Positions 47,194 to 56,019 of a stretch of DNA of 64,000 nt are shown piece after piece (position 1 is the first letter of the stretch; each line of letters opens with the position of its first letter). The notes beneath the pieces were generated by a model, which was not told where the DNA came from, made no database searches, and saw nothing but the letters and a program-made list of their open reading frames with translations. Both the position numbers and the translations under genes were made by a program. Source of the DNA: Roseivivax sp. GX 12232 (GTDB taxonomy: Bacteria > Pseudomonadota > Alphaproteobacteria > Rhodobacterales > Rhodobacteraceae); assembly GCF_021272185.1 (NCBI RefSeq), contig NZ_JAJSEC010000006.1, forward strand, positions 124,001 to 188,000, given 5' to 3'.

Positions 47194-49875
47194 ATGCAGC
47201 TCAAAACCTACCAGAAGGCCACGCTGGACACTCTCGACGCCTTCTTCACCCGGGCCCTCGCCACGGGGCCGTCCGATGCCTTCCAGCACTGCGTGGAAGA
47301 GCAGGAGAAGCTCGCGCGCCTCGAGGGTCAAAAACCGGAGCCACGGGCCTACAAGCCCCTCGAGGCGCTTCCTGACGTGCCCTACGTCTGCCTGCGCCTG
47401 CCGACCGGCGGCGGCAAGACACTGCTGGCAGCCGAGACGATCCGCCTGGCCACCCGAAGCTACCTGCGCCGCACATGGCCCTTGACGCTCTGGTTCGTGC
47501 CTTCGGACGCGATCAAGAGCCAGACGCTGGAGGCGCTCAAGGACCGGACCCACCCCTATCGACGCCGGCTCGACGAGAATTTCGGCGGCCATGTCCGGGT
47601 GCTCGACATCGCAGAGTTCGAGATGTTGCGCCCGCAGGACCTGTCGAGGTCGGCCTGCATCGTCGTCTCGACGATCCAGGCGTTCCGGGTGGCCAACACA
47701 ACCGGCCGCAAGGTATATTCCCATCACGAGGAGCTGGAGCCCCATTTCTCCGGCGTGCCCATCGAGGGAATGGAGGTCGTGTCGCCCGAGGAGGCGACCG
47801 AGAACGACATGCTGACCGAAGGGGCGGTGAAGTTCTCCTTCGCCAACCTGCTCTACCATCAGCGGCCCCTGATGATCGTCGACGAGGCGCACAACGCTGT
47901 CTCGGGCCTTACACGCGAGGTCCAGGCCCGGATCCGGCCGGCTGCCATCGTGGAGTTTACTGCGACCCCGCGCGGCCGGAACAACATCCTTCATTCCGTT
48001 ACGGCGAGCGCGCTCAAGGACGAGGAGATGATCAAGCTCCCGATCCGGGTCCGGCCGCATGATGACTGGCGTGAGGCTGTCACGGGCGCCGTTGCGACCC
48101 GCAACATGCTTGAGGAGAAGGCGAAGCGGGACCGCAACCATATCCGGCCCGTAGTGCTCTACCAGGCCCAGGCGAGGAACGGGCACCCGACTGTGGCAGA
48201 GCTGAAGAAATACCTGATCGAAGAGAAGTTGATCCCCGAGGACCGGATTAAGATCGCCACCGGGGAGCAGCGAGAGCTGGATGGCGTCAACCTGCGCGAC
48301 CCCGCGGAGCAGACCCGCCACGTGATCACGGTGGACGCGCTGAAGGAGGGCTGGGACTGCCCCTCGGCCTATGTCCTCTGCGCCACCCAGAGGCTGCAGA
48401 GCCGGGGTGCCGTCGAACAGCTCCTCGGGCGGGTCCTGCGGATGCCCTACGCGGTCCGAAGGAGGGACGCGGCCTTGAACTGCGCCTACGCCCACGTCTC
48501 GGAGCCATCGTTCCGGGAGGCTGCTCAGGCCCTGACCGACAAGTTGATCGACATGGGCTTCACTGACGAGGAGGTGCGAGAGTCCCTGAAGCCGCGCGGG
48601 GTCGAGCAAAATGACCAAGGGGAGCTATTTGACCCGGATCCTGTGCGCCCGAAGCCCGTCCTCCAGTTCACGGTGCCTGACAGCGAGGATGCCCGTGAGC
48701 GCCTGAATGCATGGCAAGATGCGGGCGTCGACTACATCCACCGCGACGACGGGACGCTGGTCGTCGGCGTGAAGGGCGAGGTGACCGACGAGGTCGCCGA
48801 AGGGGTCCGCGAAATGACGCCCGAGGAGGATCATGCCCACTTCAATGCTCAGCTCGAAAAACATCGGGCTACCATCGAGGCCAGCCGCACGCTCGCCCAG
48901 AAGGGCCATGTCATCGAGATCCCCCAGCTCCTGGTGGAGATGGAGGGAGAGACCTTCCTCGCCGAGACCGATGCGATCATGGAGCGCGTCGATTGGTCCC
49001 TGGATCGCCATCCGGCGCGCCTGACCGAACAGGAGCTGACCTTCCACCGGTCACAGGACGTCATCGAAATCGACCTCGAGGGAGAGAAGCTGGTCTACAG
49101 CCGGATGACGGAAGAGCAGCCGATCCTGTCCGGCCTGCATGTCCCTTCGGATGCGGACCTTGAGGCATCACTCGTGCAATGGCTGGAGCGGGAATGCCGG
49201 GTGTCGGACATTCCCCAAGCCGAGATGCTGCCGTGGATCGTCGCCGTGGTGGCGGACCTGGTAACGAACAGGGAGGTCAATATCCGCACCTTGATCGACT
49301 GGCAGCACCAGATCGCCGCGCGGATCCGGTGGAAGATCCAGACGATCCGCAACGAGGAGAAGATCCGAGCGCATCAGATTGCGTTGTTCGATGATCAGGC
49401 GAAACCGACGTGGTTCGACAGCCGCGTGGTTCGCTTCGACGACACGATCTACCAGAACGTGCCTACGCAGACGATCGGGGCCTTCCGGTTCAAGCGCCAC
49501 CTGCTGGGCGCCGATCGCGCCCCACTCATCGATGGAGACCTGAACGGCGAGGAATTCCAGTGCGCCTGGAGCCTCGACAGCCTTGATGACGTCGATGTGT
49601 GGGTCCGCAACGTGGCGCGGCACCCGGACTCCTTTTCGCTGCCCAGGATTAGTCGTCGGTTCTACCCGGATTTCGTGGCGAAGCTCCGCGATGGTCGCGT
49701 CTTCGTCGTCGAATACAAGGGCGAGCACCTGATAGGTGCGCCCGAGGCGCGCGAGAAAGATGCGATCGGGCGGATATGGGCCCGCACCACGGGGAACGTC
49801 TTCCTTATGGTGCGGAAGGTGGCCCACGGCGTCGAGATGACTGATCAGATGAGGAACGCAGTTGCTGCGCTCTGA
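47194..49875 (+). CDS. res: Type III restriction endonuclease (Res)
   Basis: An 893-residue helicase-nuclease. The superfamily 2 motifs are Walker A PTGGGKT (70-76), DEAH (230-233), FTATP, and a motif VI region around GRVLRMPYAVRR. The C-terminal PD-(D/E)xK nuclease is seen as YPDFVAKL (Asp826) and VVEYKG (Glu840, Lys842). Together with Mod it cuts DNA carrying unmodified sites in opposite orientation, after ATP-driven sliding. No frameshift or truncation is visible, so the system looks intact. The ATG is 2 bp after the mod stop. Confidence 0.94.
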   Translation: MQLKTYQKATLDTLDAFFTRALATGPSDAFQHCVEEQEKLARLEGQKPEPRAYKPLEALPDVPYVCLRLPTGGGKTLLAAETIRLATRSYLRRTWPLTLWFVPSDAIKSQTLEALKDRTHPYRRRLDENFGGHVRVLDIAEFEMLRPQDLSRSACIVVSTIQAFRVANTTGRKVYSHHEELEPHFSGVPIEGMEVVSPEEATENDMLTEGAVKFSFANLLYHQRPLMIVDEAHNAVSGLTREVQARIRPAAIVEFTATPRGRNNILHSVTASALKDEEMIKLPIRVRPHDDWREAVTGAVATRNMLEEKAKRDRNHIRPVVLYQAQARNGHPTVAELKKYLIEEKLIPEDRIKIATGEQRELDGVNLRDPAEQTRHVITVDALKEGWDCPSAYVLCATQRLQSRGAVEQLLGRVLRMPYAVRRRDAALNCAYAHVSEPSFREAAQALTDKLIDMGFTDEEVRESLKPRGVEQNDQGELFDPDPVRPKPVLQFTVPDSEDARERLNAWQDAGVDYIHRDDGTLVVGVKGEVTDEVAEGVREMTPEEDHAHFNAQLEKHRATIEASRTLAQKGHVIEIPQLLVEMEGETFLAETDAIMERVDWSLDRHPARLTEQELTFHRSQDVIEIDLEGEKLVYSRMTEEQPILSGLHVPSDADLEASLVQWLERECRVSDIPQAEMLPWIVAVVADLVTNREVNIRTLIDWQHQIAARIRWKIQTIRNEEKIRAHQIALFDDQAKPTWFDSRVVRFDDTIYQNVPTQTIGAFRFKRHLLGADRAPLIDGDLNGEEFQCAWSLDSLDDVDVWVRNVARHPDSFSLPRISRRFYPDFVAKLRDGRVFVVEYKGEHLIGAPEAREKDAIGRIWARTTGNVFLMVRKVAHGVEMTDQMRNAVAAL

Positions 49876-50065
49876 TAGGTGTGGATTTCAGGACGGGCGG
49901 AGTCCGGCCGTTCGCTGCGTCGGCACGCCGTCTGGGGCACTGATAGGGGAGCAGACAATCGGACCAATCAACCACAGGCGCGGTGAGAATTTTCGCATGA
50001 ATAATTTGCTGTTGCTTTTGTAGATCCCGGACACTATATGTCTGGGAAACGAAAGAGGCTTGAGC

Positions 50066-50656
50066 ATGCCGGTTCCCAGTGAAGCTACCGTCCGGTCCAT
50101 TCTGGATGAAATCCGCGCCCCCATCGTCTCCGCGATCCGAGAGGCGTGGGAGGACTGGCTGGTCAGCGATCGCAACGGCGTCTGGCGTTACAAACGCAGC
50201 CGCGCGAATTTCGTCTGGGAGCAGATCATCGAACGCGCGAATAATGCCCTCCTTGGACATGATGCCGTCCATGTGATCGACGGCCACGAGACGATGAAGT
50301 TCCTCGTTCGGGACACGGTGCTGTTTCGATTCAAGAAAGCAGATGAGACGGGACGCTCGTCGAACGTTGCTACCCAACTGGCGCTCGCTTTTCACGATCA
50401 TGACGAGGATCTGTTCGGTTTGCCGGAGGTCCAGCGCGTCGAGGTCGTCTACAAACTGAATCGTCTTGAAACGCAGATCGACGATATCTGCGTTGTCGCC
50501 CGCAACGGCGATCAGATCGCCTGGGAATACAGCTTTCTGGATACGGACGAGTCTACGATTTCGTTGCCGATGCCCGAGCCGAAACCCGAACGTCCCGCTG
50601 CGCCCATCGTCAAGCTCAAGGGCGCCGCGGACGACCGCAAGAAGCGTCAAGACTAA
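50066..50656 (+). CDS. Unknown partner protein of the XRE-ImmA/IrrE gene
   Basis: A 196-residue protein with no family I recognise. The N-terminus has amphipathic helices (SILDEIRAPIVSAIREAWED), and a mixed alpha/beta middle includes LVRDTVLFRFKKAD and VQRVEVVYKLNRLETQ. The C-terminal 40 residues are proline- and lysine-rich and probably disordered. AAAGAGG precedes the ATG. Its stop codon overlaps the start of the XRE-ImmA/IrrE gene (TAATG), so the two are translationally coupled and likely work as a pair, possibly toxin and antitoxin or substrate and protease. Confidence 0.7.
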   Translation: MPVPSEATVRSILDEIRAPIVSAIREAWEDWLVSDRNGVWRYKRSRANFVWEQIIERANNALLGHDAVHVIDGHETMKFLVRDTVLFRFKKADETGRSSNVATQLALAFHDHDEDLFGLPEVQRVEVVYKLNRLETQIDDICVVARNGDQIAWEYSFLDTDESTISLPMPEPKPERPAAPIVKLKGAADDRKKRQD

Positions 50657-51726
50657 TGCCCGCCGATTTCAATCAGGACCTGCTGCGGATAGCGCGGCAG
50701 GCGCGAGGATGGAGTCAGACAGAGCTGTCCTCGCGCTCAGGTGTGTCACAGGCCAATCTATCGAAACTCGAGAACGGGCTGATCGGGCCGACCGAAGACG
50801 TGTTGAAGAGCGTCGGCAAAGCCTTGGGTTTTCCGGTCGACTTCTTCTTCCAGAATGACCGGGTCATTGGCCTGCCGATGAGCGTGCAATACCGAAAGCG
50901 AGCGAGCGTCGGACAGAAGGCGATCGAGCGCCTGGAAGCCGAACTCAACATCAGGATCCTGCATATCCGAAGACTGCTTGATGCAGCCGAACTGGAGCCG
51001 GAGCTGTCTCTTCCGCGCCTGGATGTCGACGAATACGGTGGCGACCCAGAACGTATCGCGGATCTCATCAGGCGCACCTGGCTCGTACCTTCGGGACCGA
51101 TCCGGGAACTTGTCGGATGGGTAGAACGAGCAGGCTGCATAGTCGTTCATTGCGACTTCGCCGCGCTCAAGGTGGATGGCTTCACGGTTCAGATACCGGA
51201 CATGCCACCGTGCATCTTCCTCAACCGCAACATGCCGGCTGATCGGCAGCGGTTCAGCCTCGCGCACGAGCTTGGGCATGTTGTTATGCATCAGGTGCCG
51301 TCGCCGGAAATGGAAGACGAGGCGAACGAGTTCGCTTCGGCGCTACTCATGCCGGCGCGCGATGTTCGGCCCCATCTTTCCGGCCGGCGCCTTACGATCC
51401 AGCGACTCGCCGCATTGAAACCGGTTTGGCACGTGTCCATGGCAGCTCTTCTCTACCGGGCAAAAGAGATCGGGGCGATTACCGACAACCAGAGCCAGTA
51501 TCTCTGGCGGCAGATGAGCTCGATGGGCTATCGCCGAACAGAGCCGACCGAGCTCGATCTCAAGATCGAGTCACCCACCGTCCTTCCGGAGATCGTGAGG
51601 CTGCATCTCGAGGAACTCGGCTACGGCGTGTCTGATCTCGCGCAAGCGCTCCGTTCAAGCGAAGAGGACCTTCACGCGCTACATCCAATGCCGCAGGTCA
51701 CGCCACGACTGCGAGTGGTGAAGTGA
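50656..51726 (+). CDS. XRE HTH and ImmA/IrrE metallopeptidase fusion
   Basis: A 356-residue protein with an XRE-type helix-turn-helix (residues 8-60, ARGWSQTELSSRSGVSQANL) and an ImmA/IrrE-like zinc peptidase domain. The zinc motif is HELGH (204-208), with the third ligand in DEANEFASALLMP. Proteins of this kind control mobile-element gene expression by binding DNA and cleaving a repressor or antitoxin, as ImmA does in ICEBs1. It overlaps the preceding gene, whose product is a likely target or partner. Confidence 0.9.
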   Translation: MPADFNQDLLRIARQARGWSQTELSSRSGVSQANLSKLENGLIGPTEDVLKSVGKALGFPVDFFFQNDRVIGLPMSVQYRKRASVGQKAIERLEAELNIRILHIRRLLDAAELEPELSLPRLDVDEYGGDPERIADLIRRTWLVPSGPIRELVGWVERAGCIVVHCDFAALKVDGFTVQIPDMPPCIFLNRNMPADRQRFSLAHELGHVVMHQVPSPEMEDEANEFASALLMPARDVRPHLSGRRLTIQRLAALKPVWHVSMAALLYRAKEIGAITDNQSQYLWRQMSSMGYRRTEPTELDLKIESPTVLPEIVRLHLEELGYGVSDLAQALRSSEEDLHALHPMPQVTPRLRVVK

Positions 51727-51736
51727 ATGTAAAGCC

Positions 51737-51907
51737 TCAAGCCTCCATGCGCATATAGCGCTCGTAGTCATCCTCCTTGCTCCTGACCTTCTGAAGCTCG
51801 CGCTCCAGATGCTGCGCGATCGGAACGAACTTCCGTCCATCTTCGGGCCTTGCCCGTAGGATATCCAAGATGCGCTGATATGCGCCTTCCAGCCTTTCAG
51901 GGGTCAT
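51737..51907 (-). CDS. Small helical protein beside the integrase
   Basis: A 56-residue protein read on the minus strand, from the ATG at 51907 to the TGA at 51737. It is preceded by GAGGAAGGATCG at a good distance. The sequence is highly charged and helical (PERLEGAYQRILDILRARPE, then AQHLERELQKVRSKEDDYER). It lies just downstream of the integrase on the same strand, 63 bp away, and is convergent with the XRE-ImmA/IrrE gene. A recombination accessory protein is possible from position; sequence gives no proof. Confidence 0.6.
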   Translation of the reverse strand: MTPERLEGAYQRILDILRARPEDGRKFVPIAQHLERELQKVRSKEDDYERYMRMEA

Positions 51908-51970
51908 AAAACGATCCTTCCTCTTACCTCTGGAAGAGGTCGGATCGTTTCGAGATGGACGGAAAAGTGC

Positions 51971-53416
51971 CTACTCTACGCGAAAACCCTCGGCATCAAG
52001 CACCGCTTTGATGACACGCCAGATCTCCTTTTGCGGTCGGGGCCGCCATGATTCAGTCGGGAAGGCAACCAGCTCGGCCAGGAGGGCCCGGAGCTTGAGT
52101 TTCGGTCCATCGCCGTAGACCGGACGCCCTCTGACCTTGCCAACCGAATGCCCGAGCATGAATGCGCGCTCCTCGTTATCCATGCCTGCAGCGCGACCCC
52201 GTTCTTCCCATGTGTGCCTTGTGCCGCCGAACGTGTACCCGTTCAGGCCTTCGGGTGGTGCAGGGAAAAGGTTGTTGTCCCGCATGAATTTGTTGATCTC
52301 ACCTGAGAACGTCCCTTTCGCCCGATATCGAGAGAACCCATCCGGATAGCGACGCATTATCTCCAGAGCACGGCCGAGGAGAGGAATAGCCCTGATAGAT
52401 GATACATTTTTGATGTGACGGCAAAACTCACCGTCCTCGACATACCTGATCAACATATGCGGAATTTCATGGTCGAGGATGATGTCCTCGGGCGGTGCAT
52501 GAACGATTTCCGTCTGCCGACCTCCAGTTTCAGCGAGAACGATTGCGATGTCGACGCGCTCATCGACTTCGATCCCTTCTGTTAGTGTGCCGCTGACCAG
52601 GTCTCGCACCCATGCGACAGGAAGACTGGCCTTGCCTCCTTGGTTCGAGGATCTGTCCTTCTTCGGCCTTGGTTCGATCTTGAACCCGACGACCGGATTG
52701 ACAAGCTGGCTCGGGAGAGTCCCCGCAAGGCTGTGAAATTCTGCAACCATCTGGCGAAGGTAGCGAAGACGCTTGATCGCCTGATCATCAGAGATACTCC
52801 CCGAATTCACCCTTGCTTGCCAGTGATTGCAATATCGCTGCGCGTCGTCCTCGGTGATCTCGTGCACGTACTTATTGGAGACGACGTCGGCGAAGATACG
52901 AGCAGCGTGCTTGTATCGGTTGCGCCATTGCCGCTTTTGGTCAGCGTGCATTCCCTTCAACTTATGCTTACAGCGATCCTCTATGACCGCTGGCATTTCA
53001 AGGATCTTGACGTGAGGGACGTCGAGGACGCCGAGTGCTGCCGGTATCATGGGCAAGTCCGCCGGTATTCCAGCGAGCTTTTCTATTCTGCTGACCAGCT
53101 TCTCGATCTTCCCGGCGAGGAGGCCATCGACTGGGACATAGGGTAGCTCAAGGTCGTCCAGCAATGCCACTGCAGCTTCGAAAGCCTCGAGAGAAGGACC
53201 CTGATCCTCCTGCAGCAAGCGCGCCTTCCAGACCTTTTGCAGCGCCTTCTTTTTCAGGAGGGCGACGCCCCGCGCCTCTGCTTCATCACGGGTTCTCAGA
53301 GACTGATTGATCTCGGTTCGTGGCTCTACAGCCTTGAACTCGGCCGGAACTCGCCAGCGCAGGTAATAGACACTGCCGCGGCGCTCGACGCCGTCGACAC
53401 AGTTAGCTACGGTCAT
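51971..53416 (-). CDS. int: Tyrosine recombinase (integrase) of the element
   Basis: A 481-residue site-specific recombinase (an ATG at 53446 would add ten residues). The N-terminus has the YYLRWRVPAEF segment found in tRNA-gene integrases with the DUF6538-type opening. Catalytic residues are Arg300 (ETGGRQTEI), Arg400 (FGGTRHTW), His423 (LGHSVG) and the nucleophile Tyr434 (RPVYGDG). The box II histidine that normally precedes the second arginine by three is glycine here. It lies 138 bp from attR, typical for integration into tRNA. Confidence 0.92.
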   Translation of the reverse strand: MTVANCVDGVERRGSVYYLRWRVPAEFKAVEPRTEINQSLRTRDEAEARGVALLKKKALQKVWKARLLQEDQGPSLEAFEAAVALLDDLELPYVPVDGLLAGKIEKLVSRIEKLAGIPADLPMIPAALGVLDVPHVKILEMPAVIEDRCKHKLKGMHADQKRQWRNRYKHAARIFADVVSNKYVHEITEDDAQRYCNHWQARVNSGSISDDQAIKRLRYLRQMVAEFHSLAGTLPSQLVNPVVGFKIEPRPKKDRSSNQGGKASLPVAWVRDLVSGTLTEGIEVDERVDIAIVLAETGGRQTEIVHAPPEDIILDHEIPHMLIRYVEDGEFCRHIKNVSSIRAIPLLGRALEIMRRYPDGFSRYRAKGTFSGEINKFMRDNNLFPAPPEGLNGYTFGGTRHTWEERGRAAGMDNEERAFMLGHSVGKVRGRPVYGDGPKLKLRALLAELVAFPTESWRPRPQKEIWRVIKAVLDAEGFRVE

Positions 53417-53519
53417 AATAAGGGTGCTCCACAGATTGCCACACAACGGAGCCGCGGATCTCTCTCGTTCAGGCGACCCGATCTGGCTCCAAGTGCCTAC
53501 AAAGTGGGAGCTTTTTCAG

Positions 53520-53546
53520 GGCGGCGGAAATCGCGTCTCCGCCGCC
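53520..53546. other. Hairpin beside attR
   Basis: GGCGGCGGA (53520-53528), loop AATCGCGTC, TCCGCCGCC (53538-53546), followed by the palindrome GAGAATTCTC (53547-53556) at the edge of the core repeat. It may be an arm site for the recombination machinery or a remnant of a tRNA-like structure. Confidence 0.5.
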
Positions 53547-53553
53547 GAGAATT

Positions 53554-53570
53554 CTCTCCTGGGCACCATT
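53554..53570 (+). other. attR, second copy of the 17-bp core
   Basis: CTCTCCTGGGCACCATT identical to attL in the tRNA-Leu gene. The sequence to the right is the original chromosomal flank of the tRNA, including its terminator hairpin. Confidence 0.9.
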
Positions 53571-53591
53571 TGCGGCTTTCCCCGCAAATGG
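53566..53591 (+). terminator. Displaced terminator of tRNA-Leu
   Basis: CCATTTGCGG (53566-53575) pairs perfectly with CCGCAAATGG (53582-53591) around CTTTCC. The left arm starts within the CCA end of the duplicated tRNA tail, so before insertion this hairpin lay directly after the tRNA. It is now 13 kb away from the functional gene. Confidence 0.65.
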
Positions 53592-53659
53592 TTGAGAAAA
53601 CTGGCCCCGCCGGGCCTCTCCCACCAAAATTTCCGCATATCCGGCCGCGCCCCGCGCGC

Positions 53660-54550
53660 TCAGATCCGCCCTTGCCGTGCCGCCTTGCGGACCGCGCCGG
53701 GCGACATGCCGTAGTGCCGCGTCACCGCCTCGTAGAAGCTCGAGAGCGAGCGGTAGCCTGCGTCCATCGCCACCGAGGAAATCTTCAGGTCGGTCTCCGA
53801 CAGAAGCACCCAGGCATGCGACAGCCGCGTGCGGTCGATGTGCTGCTTGATCGAGCGCTGGGTGACGCGCCGGAAAAGCGCGCCGGCGTGGCTGGGCGAG
53901 AGATCGGTGCAGCCGGTCACATCGCTCACCGAGAGATCCCCGGCAAAATGCTCCGAGATATGGTGCAGCATCCGCTCCACCTGGCCCAGCGCCCGGGCAG
54001 AGCGGTCCTCCTGCCGGCTGCCGGGGGCGGGGGCGCGCAAAACCTCCCAGCCCTCGAGCGCGAACCGCGCCAGCCGCGCGTCGATCTCGGCCAGGTGCAG
54101 CCGCCGCCAGCGCGGATCGCTCTGGCCCTGTTCGCGCAAGAGCCGGTCGAGCCAGGCGCCGTCCTCGGAGGCCCCCGGCCGGGCGCTCAGCACCGCGCCC
54201 CGAAACAGCGCATCCAGGAAGGCCCCACCCGGCCCGCTTTGCAGCATATGCCCGAGCGGCAGGTAGATATTGGTGATCGTCCCGCGGCCCGCGACCTCGG
54301 TCACCCGGTGCGGCGCGATGGCCCAGAACAGCGTCAGTCGCCGCTCGGGCAGGGTCACCTCTTCGCCCGAGAAGGCATAGGTCATCGACACGCCGTCGAG
54401 GTAGTTCACCTCGATGGAAGCGTGGTGGTGATAGGGTTCGCGAAAGCGCCGCGGGCGGTGGCGCTCGATCAGGAAGCCGCTGTCGGGCGACAGCGAGGGC
54501 TCGATCCGGCCCTCGTGGGCGGTGACGGGCGGCGCGTCCTCCTGGGGCAT
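53660..54550 (-). CDS. AraC family transcriptional regulator
   Basis: A 296-residue regulator. An N-terminal cupin-like sensing domain (REPYHHHASIEVNYLDG, about 38-54) is followed by a C-terminal AraC double helix-turn-helix (about 195-290: LSVSDVTGCTDLSPSHAGAL and ISSVAMDAGYRSLSSFYEAV). Proteins of this layout activate sugar-use operons. It is divergent from the AglE-like binding protein gene, and two direct repeats in the gap are likely its operator. Confidence 0.9.
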   Translation of the reverse strand: MPQEDAPPVTAHEGRIEPSLSPDSGFLIERHRPRRFREPYHHHASIEVNYLDGVSMTYAFSGEEVTLPERRLTLFWAIAPHRVTEVAGRGTITNIYLPLGHMLQSGPGGAFLDALFRGAVLSARPGASEDGAWLDRLLREQGQSDPRWRRLHLAEIDARLARFALEGWEVLRAPAPGSRQEDRSARALGQVERMLHHISEHFAGDLSVSDVTGCTDLSPSHAGALFRRVTQRSIKQHIDRTRLSHAWVLLSETDLKISSVAMDAGYRSLSSFYEAVTRHYGMSPGAVRKAARQGRI

Positions 54551-54566
54551 GGCATCTCTCCGGCGA

Positions 54567-54598
54567 TTCCCGGAAGACTATCGTCATTTCCCGGAAGA
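54567..54598. promoter_or_regulatory. Probable AraC-type operator: two direct repeats 21 bp apart
   Basis: TTCCCGGAAGA occurs at 54567-54577 and 54588-54598, a step of 21 bp, two helical turns. This is the usual half-site arrangement for AraC-family dimers. Each half-site also contains the palindrome TTCCCGGAA. It lies in the 101-bp gap between the regulator and the binding protein gene. Confidence 0.7.
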
Positions 54599-54651
54599 AC
54601 GAAGGGGCGGGGCCGCGTTACCTCAAGCCCAGCAACCGGGAGGATTGACTG

Positions 54652-56004
54652 ATGCACAAGCTGATCGCGACAACCGCGCTGACCTGCGCCCTTGCGGGCC
54701 CCGCCACGGCGCAAGAGCTGCCCTTTGCGCCCGGCGCCGAGGACCGTTTCAGCTGGAACAGCTTCACCAGCTTTTCCGAGGCGCATGACCTCTCAGGCGA
54801 AAGCCTCGAGATCCTCGGGCCCTGGACCGGCAATGACGCGGCGCTGATCTCTTCAGTGGTCGCCTATTTCGCCGAAGCCACCGGCGCCGATGCGCGCTAT
54901 TCCGGCACCGGCAACTTCGAGCAATCGGTGGTGGTGAGCCTCAACGCCGGCACACCGCCGGGTGTCGCGGCGGTGGCCCAGCCGGGCCTTGCCCGCGACC
55001 TCGCCGCCAAGGGGCTGCTGACGCCGCTGGGCCAGGACACCGCAGACTGGGTGCGGCAGAACTATTCCGCGGGCGAAAGCTGGGTCGACCTGGCCAGCTT
55101 CGCGGGCCCCGAGGGGGACCAGGGGCTCTACGGGCTGTTCTACAAAGTCGATGTGAAGTCGCTGGTCTGGTATTCGCCCCGCGCCTTCGACGAGATGGGC
55201 TACGACGTGCCCGAAAGCCTCGAAGAGCTGAAGGAACTGACCGAGGAGATCGCCGAGGAGGGCGGCACCCCCTGGTGCATCGGCCTGGGATCGAGCGACG
55301 CCACCGGCTGGCCCGCGACCGACTGGGTCGAGGACCTGATGCTGCGCCTCCATCCGCCGCAGGACTACGACGCCTGGGTCGCCAACGAGATGCCCTTCGA
55401 CGACCCCAAGGTGCTGGACGCGATCGAGGAATACGGCTGGTTCGCCCGCACCGAGGGCTTCGTCGCGGGCGGCGCCCAGGCGGCGGCCACCACCGACTTC
55501 CGCGACAGCCCGGCGGGCCTCTTCTCGGTGCCGAACGAGTGCTACATGCACAAGCAGGCGACCTTCATCCCGACCTTCTTCCCCGAGGGCGTCGAGATGG
55601 GCGAGGACGTGGATTTCTTCTACTTCCCCGCCTCGGAAGAGCGTGACCTCGGCCGCCCGGTGCTGGGCGCGGGCACGATGTTCGTCATCACCGAGGACAG
55701 CCCCGCCGCGCGCGCCTTCATCGAGTTCCTGAAGACGCCGATCGCCCATGAGGTCTGGATGGCGCAGTCGGGCTTCCTCACGCCCTTCACCGAGGCGAAC
55801 CCCGACGCCTATGCCAGCGACATGCTGCGCGAACAGGGGCGCATCCTGACCGATGCCACCACCTTCCGCTTCGACGCCTCGGACCTGATGCCGGGCGAGA
55901 TCGGCACCTCGGCCTTCTGGTCGGCGATGATCGACTACACCGTCGGCGCCAGCGCCGAAGAGGCGGCGGGACGCGTGCAGGAGCGCTGGGACGGGCTGCG
56001 CTGA
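54652..56004 (+). CDS. AglE-like sugar ABC transporter substrate-binding protein
   Basis: A 450-residue periplasmic binding protein with a 20-residue signal peptide (cleavage after ATA). It closely resembles AglE of the alpha-glucoside transporter of Sinorhizobium, for example SWNSFTSFSEAHDLSGESL near the N-terminus and GLFYKVDVKSLVWYSP. It should capture an alpha-linked oligosaccharide. The permease and ATPase genes (aglF, G, K) that normally follow aglE are absent; an alpha-galactosidase follows instead. Confidence 0.88.
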   Translation: MHKLIATTALTCALAGPATAQELPFAPGAEDRFSWNSFTSFSEAHDLSGESLEILGPWTGNDAALISSVVAYFAEATGADARYSGTGNFEQSVVVSLNAGTPPGVAAVAQPGLARDLAAKGLLTPLGQDTADWVRQNYSAGESWVDLASFAGPEGDQGLYGLFYKVDVKSLVWYSPRAFDEMGYDVPESLEELKELTEEIAEEGGTPWCIGLGSSDATGWPATDWVEDLMLRLHPPQDYDAWVANEMPFDDPKVLDAIEEYGWFARTEGFVAGGAQAAATTDFRDSPAGLFSVPNECYMHKQATFIPTFFPEGVEMGEDVDFFYFPASEERDLGRPVLGAGTMFVITEDSPAARAFIEFLKTPIAHEVWMAQSGFLTPFTEANPDAYASDMLREQGRILTDATTFRFDASDLMPGEIGTSAFWSAMIDYTVGASAEEAAGRVQERWDGLR

Positions 56005-56019
56005 GGCGGCGACCCACGG

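Larger units (their letters stand above)
40542..53570. mobile_element. Integrative mobilizable element in tRNA-Leu(CAG)
   Basis: The 13.0-kb segment is bounded by the 17-bp direct repeat CTCTCCTGGGCACCATT (40542-40558 and 53554-53570), whose left copy is the tRNA 3' end. A tyrosine integrase gene lies at the right end, as usual for tRNA integrants. It carries a MOBQ-type relaxase with an oriT-like site and a MobC/TraD-like gene, but no type IV secretion genes, so it should need a helper to transfer. Cargo is a type III restriction-modification system and an XRE-ImmA/IrrE module. Base composition is visibly less GC-rich than the flanks. Confidence 0.9.

Noticed and set aside
40542-53570. A prophage
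   Set aside because: No capsid, tail, terminase or lysis genes are present; the relaxase and oriT point to a mobilizable element.
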